This document shows, one piece after another, positions 17,388 to 24,689 of a DNA stretch of 64,000 bases; the first letter of the stretch is position 1; each line of letters opens with the position of its first letter. The stretch lies in contig NZ_BCTT01000011.1 of the NCBI RefSeq assembly GCF_001590905.1, positions 124,001 through 188,000 of the forward strand, in the 5' to 3' direction. The translations under genes were made by a program, and so were the position numbers. Under the pieces are notes generated by a model. The model saw only the letters and a list, made by a program, of their open reading frames with translations, did no database searches and was not told where the DNA came from. Source of the stretch: Serratia grimesii NBRC 13537. Its GTDB lineage: Bacteria; Pseudomonadota; Gammaproteobacteria; Enterobacterales; Enterobacteriaceae.

Positions 17388-18168
17388 GATGTTGGTCATT
17401 CTTGGTGCCGGTTTTATTACCGGCATTACCACCATTTTATTCGGCTTCGGTGGCGGCTTCGTGGTGGTACCTTTTGTTTATCATCTGGTTGCCTCTTCGG
17501 GTGAACAGTCAGGTCAAGCGATGCATGTCGCAGTGGCAACCTCAACGGCGGTGATGATCCTGAACGCGGGCTATGCCACTTTCACTAACTGGCGTAGTGG
17601 TAATCTGCTGCGTGAAACCATTGTTCCGCTGGTTTATTTTATCGCTATTGGCGCTGCATTGGGGGCTTTTGCCTCAAGCCTGCTGGAAGACGGCGTGGTT
17701 AGGCTACTGTTTGTAATTTATATGCTGGTGACGATTGCGGACTGTCTGTTCAGGCGGGGTTTTTTGGTCAAACCGCCTCGTGCGGCCTTGTCTAAGGTGA
17801 CGCTATTTGTCGGTGGTCCGCTCATTGGGGTGATTGCGACGATGCTCGGCGTGGGAGGGAGCGTGCTAACCGTGCCTTTATTACGCCGACATGGTTATGA
17901 GATGAAACATTGCGTCAGCGCAGCCAATCCGCTGTCGATCCCGGTCGCTATCATTGGTGCACTGATGTATGTCGCTTTGGGCTGGCAGGAAATGACTGGG
18001 CCGCAGTATCTGGGTTATGTCAATCTGACCATTCTGGGGTTGCTTGTAGCGGCAGGTATTATGGGGATTGCGTTCGCCAAAAAATGGTTGCCGAAGGTTA
18101 ATGACAGGCTGCATGCCAGAATTTACGTGCTGCTGTTGATCGTCGTACTGGTCGCCATCAGCTTATAA
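17380..18168 (+). CDS. TauE/SafE (TSUP) family membrane transporter
   Basis: A 262-residue integral membrane protein with about eight helices in two inverted repeats. GITTILFGFGGGFVVVPFVY (residues 12-31) and GVIATMLGVGGSVLTVPLLR are the paired glycine-rich signature loops of the TSUP family, members of which export sulfite, sulfoacetate, cysteate and similar organic anions. The start at 17380 lies inside the 3' end of the formyltransferase gene (8-base overlap), giving a tightly coupled three-gene operon. Export of the operon's product is a reasonable inference; the substrate is unknown. Confidence 0.85.
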   Translation: MIEMLVILGAGFITGITTILFGFGGGFVVVPFVYHLVASSGEQSGQAMHVAVATSTAVMILNAGYATFTNWRSGNLLRETIVPLVYFIAIGAALGAFASSLLEDGVVRLLFVIYMLVTIADCLFRRGFLVKPPRAALSKVTLFVGGPLIGVIATMLGVGGSVLTVPLLRRHGYEMKHCVSAANPLSIPVAIIGALMYVALGWQEMTGPQYLGYVNLTILGLLVAAGIMGIAFAKKWLPKVNDRLHARIYVLLLIVVLVAISL

Positions 18169-18176
18169 ATGCAGAA

Positions 18177-18197
18177 AGGGCGGTTGGTCACCGCCCT
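18177..18197. terminator. bidirectional terminator between exporter and rnk
   Basis: AGGGCGGT (18177-18184) pairs with ACCGCCCT (18190-18197) around a 5-base loop, flanked by A and T tracts, between convergent genes. Confidence 0.65.
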
Positions 18198-18206
18198 GAA
18201 AACCGC

Positions 18207-18617
18207 TTAGCGGTGATATTCACCCGCCGCTTCCGGCTGGTACAACAGTTCCAGCACTTCAATACGCGCTTCTTCACCGTTCGGCAACTGCCAGGTAATC
18301 TGGTTGCCAATGTGCATGCCCAGTAGCGCTGCGCCTAACGGCGCCATCACTGAAAGCTGCTCGTGGCTATCTTTCAGCGACGCCGGGTAAACCAGCGTAC
18401 GCACATGTTCTTCTGCAGTATGCAGATCGCGGAAACGCACGCGGCTGTTCATGGTCACCACGTTGGCCGGGATCTGGGACGGCGGCAGGATTTCGGCGCG
18501 ATCCAGTTCGATGTTCAGCGCGGCGGCGACGTCGGTGTTGGCAAAGGCCGGTTGTTCCAATAGCGCATCCAGGCGTTCCGCATCCAGCTCATTAATAGTA
18601 ATGGTTGGCTTGGTCAT
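18207..18617 (-). CDS. rnk: Rnk, GreA-fold regulator of nucleoside diphosphate kinase
   Basis: 136 residues, the same length as E. coli Rnk and similar throughout: [52 protein letters not shown] and [15 protein letters not shown]. It has a short N-terminal helical pair and a C-terminal GreA/GreB-like FKBP domain, and it binds RNA polymerase. It was first identified as a regulator of nucleoside diphosphate kinase levels. Its 5' leader contains the minus-strand terminator-like hairpin described separately. Confidence 0.94.
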   Translation of the reverse strand: MTKPTITINELDAERLDALLEQPAFANTDVAAALNIELDRAEILPPSQIPANVVTMNSRVRFRDLHTAEEHVRTLVYPASLKDSHEQLSVMAPLGAALLGMHIGNQITWQLPNGEEARIEVLELLYQPEAAGEYHR

Positions 18618-18685
18618 TCCACTCTCCAGTCAAATCAAAAGGCGACGGGTTACGCGCCCATAAATTCGGAAAAACAGCACAAAAG

Positions 18686-18718
18686 CAACACCCCCGCGCC
18701 AGAGGAGCGGGGGTGTTG
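18686..18718 (-). terminator. strong hairpin in the rnk leader (attenuator or end of a short transcript)
   Basis: A perfect 12-bp stem (CAACACCCCCGC at 18686-18697 with its complement at 18707-18718) and 9-base loop. Read on the minus strand it is followed by CTTTTGTGCTGTTTTT, the layout of an intrinsic terminator pointing towards rnk. No convincing gene precedes it on that strand. Confidence 0.6.
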
Positions 18719-19042
18719 TTGATGTCGAATTGTCTTACCGATAGTAGGCGGTTAAGCGGGGAAAAGAAAGAGATCCCGATCACGAAGCTTTTCACCGCCG
18801 CCGGGTTAACTGGAAACAGCTTGTGGGGTTATCTTTTTGTAATTTAATTGAATTATCTAATAAATCCTTATTTTGCGAAATGGATCCCTGATGGTCACTG
18901 AATTTCCACTTCCAACTGGAAAAAAACACGCTACACAGAAAATCGTCCTGGGGTTAGGGTAAAGACATCAGAGAAGGCGGGTTATTCAAGTGATGCGCTG
19001 TGAGATTGACAGAATCATGTTGGGATCTAGGGGTACTGAAAA
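18719..19042. other. intergenic region between rnk and the PRD-protein operon
   Basis: A non-coding stretch between divergent genes. It should contain the promoters of rnk and of the catabolic operon. A short palindrome TTCCA-AC-TGGAA lies at 18910-18921. TTGACA at 19006-19011 could be a -35 box, but no good -10 sits 16-18 bases after it. AGGGGT at 19029-19034 serves as ribosome-binding site for the GTG start at 19043. I see no sigma-54 -24/-12 signature. Confidence 0.4.
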
Positions 19043-19390
19043 GTGAATGATGGATCTGCTGCGATAGAAAAGAATGAACAGCCTGATGTCAGCATGGCCG
19101 GGGCGATAACTGAGCAGGTACTGTCAGATATTACCACTATGCTGAATGAAGACGGTATTTATACCAATGCGGTACAGCAACAGATGTTGGAATCTCATAT
19201 TCGCGCCATGGTATTGCGCTCAATAACAGGTGAGCCATTACCGGAAGTTGATAAGTCACTGTTTGATGAGATCTCAGCGGAATCAATGCAAATGGCTGAA
19301 AGAGTGGTCGATCAGTTTACCACTCTTCCGATCGAAGAGGCTTATTTGCTGTCCGTGCATTTCGAAGTAGCAAAAGATAATAACCAATAG
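19043..19390 (+). CDS. stand-alone PRD-domain protein (EF_0829/AHA_3910 type)
   Basis: A 115-residue protein that is essentially a single PTS regulation domain: His52 (ESHIRAMVLR) and His106 (LLSVHFEVAK) sit at the two positions where PRDs are phosphorylated. It has no HTH, RNA-binding or EII domain. A GTG start with AGGGGT 8 bases upstream is used; no ATG is well placed. It opens the operon, followed by four uncharacterised transporter-like proteins. The set matches the conserved cluster first catalogued in Enterococcus faecalis and Aeromonas hydrophila (family names from memory). It may report PTS phosphorylation state to a partner protein. Confidence 0.8.
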   Translation: MNDGSAAIEKNEQPDVSMAGAITEQVLSDITTMLNEDGIYTNAVQQQMLESHIRAMVLRSITGEPLPEVDKSLFDEISAESMQMAERVVDQFTTLPIEEAYLLSVHFEVAKDNNQ

Positions 19391-19425
19391 CCGTTAGCGA
19401 ATTAAATTAATCAGGAGAAAATACC

Positions 19426-19791
19426 ATGGGTCAGATTACTGTAGTGATTGGCGATCGTTTGGGTAAAGGTCAGAAAGTGGGTCAGGGCATTGAAAATGCA
19501 GGTGGAAAAGCCATTGTGATCCCTGGCGTAGCGGCAGATATGAAGCTGGGCGATGTGATGAAAGCGGAAGGTGCACAGTTAGGAATCTCTTTCTGTGGCA
19601 GTGGCGGTGCCGGCGCGATTACTGCACAAACAAAATACGGTTACAAAGCCAAATACGGTATGCGCTCCATTGATGAAGGCGTGACGGCAATTAACGAAGG
19701 TTGCACGGTGTTAGGTTTTGGTTTTATGGATAAAGAAGAACTGGGTCAGAGACTGGTTGAAGCCTACGTTAAAAAACACGGCAATCCGTAA
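19426..19791 (+). CDS. glycine-rich SFCGSGGAGAITA protein (EF_0830/AHA_3911 family)
   Basis: A 121-residue cytosolic protein whose hallmark SFCGSGGAGAITA (residues 55-67, Cys57) gives the family its name. It has an alpha/beta layout: a Val/Ile-rich strand at the N terminus (ITVVIGDRLG), the glycine loop, then ISFCGSGG, GMRSIDEGVTAINEGCTVLG and a C-terminal helix. The Cys-Gly-[ST]-Gly loop and following pattern remind me of the RpiB/LacA isomerase fold and of PTS IIB cysteine loops; this is only a resemblance. GGAG lies 9 bases before the start; the stop overlaps the next start by one base (TAATG). Confidence 0.85.
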   Translation: MGQITVVIGDRLGKGQKVGQGIENAGGKAIVIPGVAADMKLGDVMKAEGAQLGISFCGSGGAGAITAQTKYGYKAKYGMRSIDEGVTAINEGCTVLGFGFMDKEELGQRLVEAYVKKHGNP

Positions 19792-20087
19792 TGAAAGAAC
19801 AATATACAACGTCGGTAAAGGTGGAGGGTAAGGGCGACAGCAAAGCGAAAGCTTTTGCTTCCGCCTTGGCCAACGTACAGGGCGCGGTATTAAAATCCAC
19901 CAGTAATATTCTGCTGCGTATTGAACCGCAGGATGTCAGCGTATTAAGAGCGGAAGAGAAAATAACAAAAGAAAAGTTTCTATTCTTCTTTCTACCGCGC
20001 GAAAGAAAGAATTATTCCGTATCTCTGGAAATAACCGTGAACGTGACAATCATCAATACAGAAAAAGTTGTCTTCGTCACGAAATAA
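19791..20087 (+). CDS. DUF4312 family protein
   Basis: A 98-residue soluble protein (KVEGKGDSKAKAFASALANV, LRIEPQDVSVLRAEE, LFFFLPRERKNYSV) with an alternating strand pattern at both ends. It matches the DUF4312 (EF_0831-type) protein always found between the SFCGSGG protein and two membrane proteins. The start is coupled to the upstream stop by TAATG. Function is unknown; co-occurrence suggests a cytoplasmic subunit or chaperone of the transporter. Confidence 0.8.
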   Translation: MKEQYTTSVKVEGKGDSKAKAFASALANVQGAVLKSTSNILLRIEPQDVSVLRAEEKITKEKFLFFFLPRERKNYSVSLEITVNVTIINTEKVVFVTK

Positions 20088-20117
20088 AAACGTTAGCATA
20101 AATCAAAGGGTATACTG

Positions 20118-20894
20118 ATGTTTTTAATCATCTTATTTAAGTCGCTTATTATCGGCGGACTGGTGGGGGTTGGCGTAGGGGCCGGCGCCGCACGCATGTT
20201 CCATGCCCCAACCACTCAGGGCATGGGCGCTTTCCGTACCTTGGGCGAGCTGAACTCCTGCGAGGGCGATCCGGCTTCCCACTTTTCATTCGGTCTGGGC
20301 TTCTTCTTCAACGCCTGGGCGTCTTCCGTGGCGGCGGGTGCCTTCACGCAGGACGTTGACCACCGCATCATCCCACACTGGGGTGCGGCAGCGTTGATGG
20401 TCAAAAACCGCAACCTGGCGCAAACGCTGCACGACCCGAAAAAAATGGCTATCGCCTGCGGCATTATCGGCATGCTGGTGGTGGCTTTCCTCAATACTAC
20501 CGCCTCCGCAGTGCCTGCTGCACTGCAAGTCACGGCGATTAAAGTGCTGGTGCCGGCAGCTAACCTGCTGGTGAATACCGTGATGCCGGTGATCTTCTGG
20601 CTGGCGGCGATCGACGCCGGGCGTCGTTCTGGCTTCTGGGGCACCATCTTTGGCGGTCTGGCGCAGTTGATCATGGGCAATGCCGTTCCGGGTCTGGTAT
20701 TGGGCATCCTGATCGGTAAAGGCGTCGAAGAAAGCGGATGGAACAAAATCACCAAGATCATGATGGCGGTGATCGTGCTGTTGTTCGTGCTGAGCGGCTT
20801 CTTCCGCGGCTTCGACATGAAAGTCCTCGAGTCCTTCAGCCTCGGCGTACCGGGCTGGCTTGACGCCATTCACAATACCCTGAGCGGTAAATAA
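20118..20894 (+). CDS. DUF4311 integral membrane protein, probable transporter subunit
   Basis: A 258-residue membrane protein with about seven hydrophobic helices. The first helix is glycine-rich (LIIGGLVGVGVGAGAA) and is followed by a conserved polar loop (FRTLGELNSCEGDPASHFSF) that could line a substrate path. NTVMPVIFWLAAIDAGRRSG and GNAVPGLVLGILIGKGVEES follow. It matches the DUF4311 (EF_0832-type) family. It is followed 11 bases later by a second membrane protein. The gene is much more GC-rich than the three small genes before it. No mechanism is known. Confidence 0.82.
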   Translation: MFLIILFKSLIIGGLVGVGVGAGAARMFHAPTTQGMGAFRTLGELNSCEGDPASHFSFGLGFFFNAWASSVAAGAFTQDVDHRIIPHWGAAALMVKNRNLAQTLHDPKKMAIACGIIGMLVVAFLNTTASAVPAALQVTAIKVLVPAANLLVNTVMPVIFWLAAIDAGRRSGFWGTIFGGLAQLIMGNAVPGLVLGILIGKGVEESGWNKITKIMMAVIVLLFVLSGFFRGFDMKVLESFSLGVPGWLDAIHNTLSGK

Positions 20895-20905
20895 GGAGCT
20901 GGAAA

Positions 20906-21556
20906 ATGGAAGAACAAACCCAAAAAGGCTTCTGGTATGCCGACTGGTCATTCCCGATTTTTGTTGGCCTGCTCTCTTCCGGCGTGTTTGCCGGGACGCA
21001 CATGTACTACCTGTACGGCATCGGCGCATTTAACGAAGTCGCCTTTGTTTCTATGCTGCGTGCCGGGATGGATACCGGTGTTTATGGTGCTGTAGCGGCA
21101 TTCGGTGCCAGCTTCCTGTTTGCGCGCATCATCGAAGGCTCGCTGGTGGGGATCCTGGACATCGGAGGTGCGATCCAGACAGGTGTTGGGTTGGGTGTTC
21201 CTGCACTGTTGCTCGGGGCGGGGATCATCTTCCCGGTGGCGAACTTTGCTGCGTCGCTGATAACCGGTTTGGTAATTGGTTTGGCGATTGGCTACCTGAT
21301 CATCCTGGCGCGTAAATTTACCATCAACCAGAGCAACTCTACCTACGGGGCTGATGTGATGATGGGGGCAGGTAACTCCTCTGGGCGTTTCCTGGGGCCA
21401 TTGATCATCCTGTCTGCAATGACTGCCTCAATTCCTATTGGTATAGGTTCACTGCTCGGCGCACTGTTGTTCTATATCTGGAACAAGCCAATCACCGGTG
21501 GGGCGATCCTCGGCGCGATGTTGTTAGGGGCCATTTTCCCTGTCGCCATCGCTTAA
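20906..21556 (+). CDS. DUF4310 integral membrane protein, probable transporter subunit
   Basis: A 216-residue membrane protein with about six helices (FPIFVGLLSSGVFAGTHMYY, GLVIGLAIGYLIILAR, GAILGAMLLGAIFPVAIA) and glycine-rich loops (MMGAGNSSGRFLGPLIILSA). It matches the DUF4310 (EF_0833-type) family, the constant partner of DUF4311. AAGGAG lies 10 bases upstream of the start. Together the two proteins would provide about 13 membrane helices for a transport channel. Assignment as transporter is inference from topology and from the linked catabolic genes. Confidence 0.82.
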   Translation: MEEQTQKGFWYADWSFPIFVGLLSSGVFAGTHMYYLYGIGAFNEVAFVSMLRAGMDTGVYGAVAAFGASFLFARIIEGSLVGILDIGGAIQTGVGLGVPALLLGAGIIFPVANFAASLITGLVIGLAIGYLIILARKFTINQSNSTYGADVMMGAGNSSGRFLGPLIILSAMTASIPIGIGSLLGALLFYIWNKPITGGAILGAMLLGAIFPVAIA

Positions 21557-21573
21557 ATGCGACTGTGATTGTT

Positions 21574-21595
21574 GGGGAGCGGCACGCCGCTCCCC
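21574..21595 (+). promoter_or_regulatory. intercistronic hairpin between transporter and catabolic genes
   Basis: GGGGAGCGG (21574-21582) pairs perfectly with CCGCTCCCC (21587-21595) over a 4-base loop, 18 bases after the DUF4310 stop. No T-run follows, so it is more likely an mRNA-stability or processing element that sets differential expression within the operon than a terminator. Confidence 0.5.
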
Positions 21596-21618
21596 TGCTT
21601 GAAAAGGAGTAATGCAGT

Positions 21619-22758
21619 ATGTATGACTTAGTAATCAGACGCGCCAGACTGGTGGATGACCAGCTGGTCGATATAGCAGTTCAGGACGGCAAGATTGCCG
21701 AGGTTGGACAGTTAGCCGACGACGTCTGCGCCCATCGGCAACTGGATCTGGCGGGCAACTGTCTCTTGAGCGCCGGCTGGATCGACTCCCACGTGCATTG
21801 TTACCCTTCTTCGCCGATTTACCATGACGAACCGGACCTGGTTGGCACGGCCTGCGGCGTCACGACAGTGATCGACGCCGGTAGTACCGGTACCGATGAC
21901 GTCGAGGCGTTTTATGCGCTGACGCGCAATGCTAAAACCAATGTCTTCGCCTTTCTAAATATTTCACGCATCGGTTTGTTGCGGCAAAACGAGTTGGCCG
22001 ATTTGGCCGATATCGATAAGCAAAAAGTCAGCCAAGCTATCGGCAAACATCCGGGTTTTATCATCGGTATAAAGGCACGCATGAGCAGTAGCGTAGTCGG
22101 CCAGAATGGCACCCGGCCATTGGTGCTTGCCAAAGAGATCCAGCAGGAAAATAACCAATTACCATTGATGGTGCATATCGGTAATAACCCACCGGATCTC
22201 GATGAGATAGCCGATCTGCTGACCCGTGGCGACATTATTACCCACTGCTACAACGGCAAGCCAAATCGCATTCTGACGCCTGCCGGTACGCTGCGTGAGT
22301 CCATTCAGCGTGCATTGAAGCGTGGCGTGTTGCTCGACGTTGGCCACGGTACCGCCAGCTTTAGCTTTGAGGTCGCCCGGCAGGCGATAGCACTGGGTAT
22401 TTTGCCGCATACCATCAGTTCCGATATTTACTGTCGCAACCGCATGGCTGGCCCAGTACACAGTCTGGCGACGGTGATGTCCAAATTCTTCAGTGTCGGT
22501 CTGTCTCTCCCGCAGGTGATTGCCTGCGTAACGGAGAATGCTGCCTCGGCGCTGCGTCTGAACAATAAAGGTCGCCTCGCACCAGGCTATGACGCTGATT
22601 TCACCCTGTTTGAACTCCACCAAGGGCCACAGGTGTTCGCTGATTCAGAAGGGCAATCAGTTGCTGGACAACAGTTGCTGGTTCCACTGGCTGCCGTCGT
22701 GGCCGGTGAAATCCTATTAACCGATGAAGGGAAAGCCGCTCATGTCTTCAATCTATGA
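21619..22758 (+). CDS. amidohydrolase/deacetylase family metalloenzyme (EF_0837/AHA_3915 type)
   Basis: A 379-residue amidohydrolase-superfamily enzyme. DSHVHCYPS gives the metal-binding His58 and His60. GIKAR places Lys152 where the carboxylated lysine sits. MVHIGNNP and ITHCYNG supply two further histidines, and HTISSDIYC the catalytic Asp. The fold resembles dihydroorotases and N-acetylglucosamine-type deacetylases. It probably removes an acyl group or opens a cyclic amide on the imported compound, exposing an amine for the next enzyme. AAGGAG lies 12 bases upstream. It overlaps the PLP-enzyme gene by 17 bases. Confidence 0.85.
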   Translation: MYDLVIRRARLVDDQLVDIAVQDGKIAEVGQLADDVCAHRQLDLAGNCLLSAGWIDSHVHCYPSSPIYHDEPDLVGTACGVTTVIDAGSTGTDDVEAFYALTRNAKTNVFAFLNISRIGLLRQNELADLADIDKQKVSQAIGKHPGFIIGIKARMSSSVVGQNGTRPLVLAKEIQQENNQLPLMVHIGNNPPDLDEIADLLTRGDIITHCYNGKPNRILTPAGTLRESIQRALKRGVLLDVGHGTASFSFEVARQAIALGILPHTISSDIYCRNRMAGPVHSLATVMSKFFSVGLSLPQVIACVTENAASALRLNNKGRLAPGYDADFTLFELHQGPQVFADSEGQSVAGQQLLVPLAAVVAGEILLTDEGKAAHVFNL

Positions 22759-23860
22759 AAAATATAATTTAAAACAGGTCATTAATACTTCCGGTCGCAT
22801 GACTATGCTCGGTGTATCTACGCCGCGCCAGGATGTCATTGACGCCGTTGACTATGGCCTGAATCACTATTTTGAAATCAAGGATCTGGTTGATAAGACT
22901 GGCGCCTATATTGCCAACCTGCTGAATGTTGAAGCTGCGGTGATCGTTTCCTGCGCTTCGGCAGGCATCGCCCAATCGGTGGCGGCATTGATTGTGAAAG
23001 ACAATGCCAACCTGTTGGTGAACTTGCACTCAGCACCTATTACCGTTCCACGTGAGATTGTGCTGCCACGTGGTCATAACGTTAACTTTGGTGCACCGGT
23101 TGACACCATGGTGGCGCTGGGCGGCGGTAAGGTTGTGGAGGCGGGCTACGCTAATGAATGTTCTGCTGAACAGCTTGAAGCCTGCATCACGCCTCAGACT
23201 GCGGCCATTCTCTACATCAAATCACACCACTGTGTGCAGAAAAGCATTCTTTCTGTTGAGCAGGCGGTCGTGGTGGCACGTAAACATAACCTGCCGCTTA
23301 TTGTTGATGCCGCCGCGGAAGAAGATCTGCTGTGTTACTACCAAATGGGAGCCGACCTGGTGGTTTACAGCGGCGCCAAAGCTATCGAAGGCCCAACCAG
23401 CGGTCTGGTGATCGGTAAAAAACAGTATGTTGAATGGGTGAAGCTGCAATCTGGCGGCATCGGCCGAGCGATGAAGGTCGGCAAAGAGGGCATTCTAGGT
23501 CTGACTCAGGCGATAGAGAGCTATTTGACGCTGGAAAAAACCACCGGTCAGCAAATGGTTGAAAGAATGACGCCGTTTATCGATAGCCTCAATACATTGA
23601 CCGGCATCAGCGCCAAAACCGTTTGGGACAGCGCCGGTCGCGATATCGCGCGGGCGGAAATCACCTTTGACGAAGCGGTGCTTGGGCGTTCGACCTACGA
23701 CATCGTACAGGCGTTGAAAACTGGCGATATCGCTATCTACTTCCGTGGCTATAAGGCTAACGAAGGCAAGATTGAAGTGGATGTGCGCAGTGTTGACCAG
23801 CAACAACTGATGACCGTCTTCACCTGTATTAAAAATCTGTTTACGGAGAAACAAGCATGA
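22742..23860 (+). CDS. PLP-dependent ammonia-lyase-like enzyme (DgaE/SelA-like)
   Basis: A 372-residue fold-type I PLP enzyme related to selenocysteine synthase and to DgaE, the D-glucosaminate-6-phosphate ammonia-lyase. SGAKAIEGPTSG contains the Schiff-base lysine (Lys213), and LPLIVDAAAEED contains Asp189, which should contact the pyridine nitrogen. The start at 22742 (GAAGGGA 8-15 bases upstream) is chosen over an in-frame GTG 18 bases earlier. In the predicted pathway it eliminates ammonia from an amino-sugar-acid phosphate to give a 2-keto-3-deoxy acid. Its stop overlaps the aldolase start (ATGA). The exact substrate is not known, so no symbol is given. Confidence 0.85.
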   Translation: MSSIYEKYNLKQVINTSGRMTMLGVSTPRQDVIDAVDYGLNHYFEIKDLVDKTGAYIANLLNVEAAVIVSCASAGIAQSVAALIVKDNANLLVNLHSAPITVPREIVLPRGHNVNFGAPVDTMVALGGGKVVEAGYANECSAEQLEACITPQTAAILYIKSHHCVQKSILSVEQAVVVARKHNLPLIVDAAAEEDLLCYYQMGADLVVYSGAKAIEGPTSGLVIGKKQYVEWVKLQSGGIGRAMKVGKEGILGLTQAIESYLTLEKTTGQQMVERMTPFIDSLNTLTGISAKTVWDSAGRDIARAEITFDEAVLGRSTYDIVQALKTGDIAIYFRGYKANEGKIEVDVRSVDQQQLMTVFTCIKNLFTEKQA

Positions 23861-24597
23861 AGCTGCAACCTAACTACTATCGCGATCGCGTATGCCTCAA
23901 CGTATTGGCCGGTTCAAAAGACAATGCGCAGGACATTTATGCGGCGGCGGAAGGGCATGTGCTGGTGGGCGTTCTGTCTAAGAACTATCCAGATGTCGAC
24001 AGCGCGGTGGCTGACATGCAGCGCTATGCGCGGCTGATTGAGAATGCGCTGTCGGTAGGGTTGGGCGCGGGCGATCCGAAACAATCGGCGATGGTCAGCC
24101 TGATTTCTCAACGGGTGCAGCCACAACACGTGAACCAGGTATTTACCGGTGTCGGTGCCAGCCGCGCGCTGCTGGGCCAAAATGACAGCGTGGTCAATGG
24201 CCTGGTGTCACCTACTGGTCGCGTCGGCTGGGTGAAAATCTCGACCGGCCCGCTGAGTGCTGCGGCACCGGACGGTATCGTGCCGGTGGAAACCGCCATT
24301 GCCCTGTTAAAAGATATGGGTGGCAGCTCGATCAAGTATTTCCCAATGGGTGGGCTGGCATGCAAAGAGGAATATCAGTATGTGGCCCAGGCCTGTGCTG
24401 AGCATGACTTTATGCTGGAGCCGACCGGCGGTATCGATCTTGAAAACTTCGAGCCGATCGTCGAGATCGCATTGGCTGTCGGTGTGAAACGAGTGATCCC
24501 ACATATCTACAGCTCAATCATTGATTCCGCCACCGGCAACACTCGCCCACAGGACGTTAAAACCCTGCTGGCAATCACCAAAAAGCTGGTCGGGTAA
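23857..24597 (+). CDS. KDGP-aldolase-like protein (DgaF-like, EF_0839 type)
   Basis: A 246-residue protein of the 2-dehydro-3-deoxy-phosphogluconate-aldolase-like family found with DgaE-type enzymes. It has a TIM-barrel pattern with GGSSIKYFPMGG, in which Lys160 is the likely Schiff-base lysine, followed by EPTGGIDLENF at the phosphate-binding end. It should cleave a 2-keto-3-deoxy-6-phospho acid to pyruvate and glyceraldehyde-3-phosphate. The ATGA overlap with the PLP-enzyme gene supports stoichiometric production. It is longer than Entner-Doudoroff Eda (about 213 residues) and distinct from it. Confidence 0.85.
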   Translation: MKLQPNYYRDRVCLNVLAGSKDNAQDIYAAAEGHVLVGVLSKNYPDVDSAVADMQRYARLIENALSVGLGAGDPKQSAMVSLISQRVQPQHVNQVFTGVGASRALLGQNDSVVNGLVSPTGRVGWVKISTGPLSAAAPDGIVPVETAIALLKDMGGSSIKYFPMGGLACKEEYQYVAQACAEHDFMLEPTGGIDLENFEPIVEIALAVGVKRVIPHIYSSIIDSATGNTRPQDVKTLLAITKKLVG

Positions 24598-24689
24598 ACG
24601 CATTATCGGATGACGTAAGGCAGGGAGGCGACAGGTTCTGTATCCGCAGGCGCGGGCACGCCGCGCCGCTATCTATCATAAGGATAACT

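Noticed and set aside
18592-18795. 67-codon minus-strand frame spanning the hairpin upstream of rnk
   Set aside because: Reads through the perfect hairpin and into the rnk start without a plausible ribosome-binding site; a leader peptide cannot be excluded but is not supported.
19006-19037. Sigma-70 promoter built on TTGACA before the PRD-protein gene
   Set aside because: The -35 is perfect but no acceptable -10 is found at 16-18 bases; listed only as part of the intergenic description.
20286-21029. 247-codon minus-strand frame
   Set aside because: Antisense to the DUF4311/DUF4310 genes, His/Arg/Gln-rich composition typical of a shadow frame of a GC-rich membrane gene.
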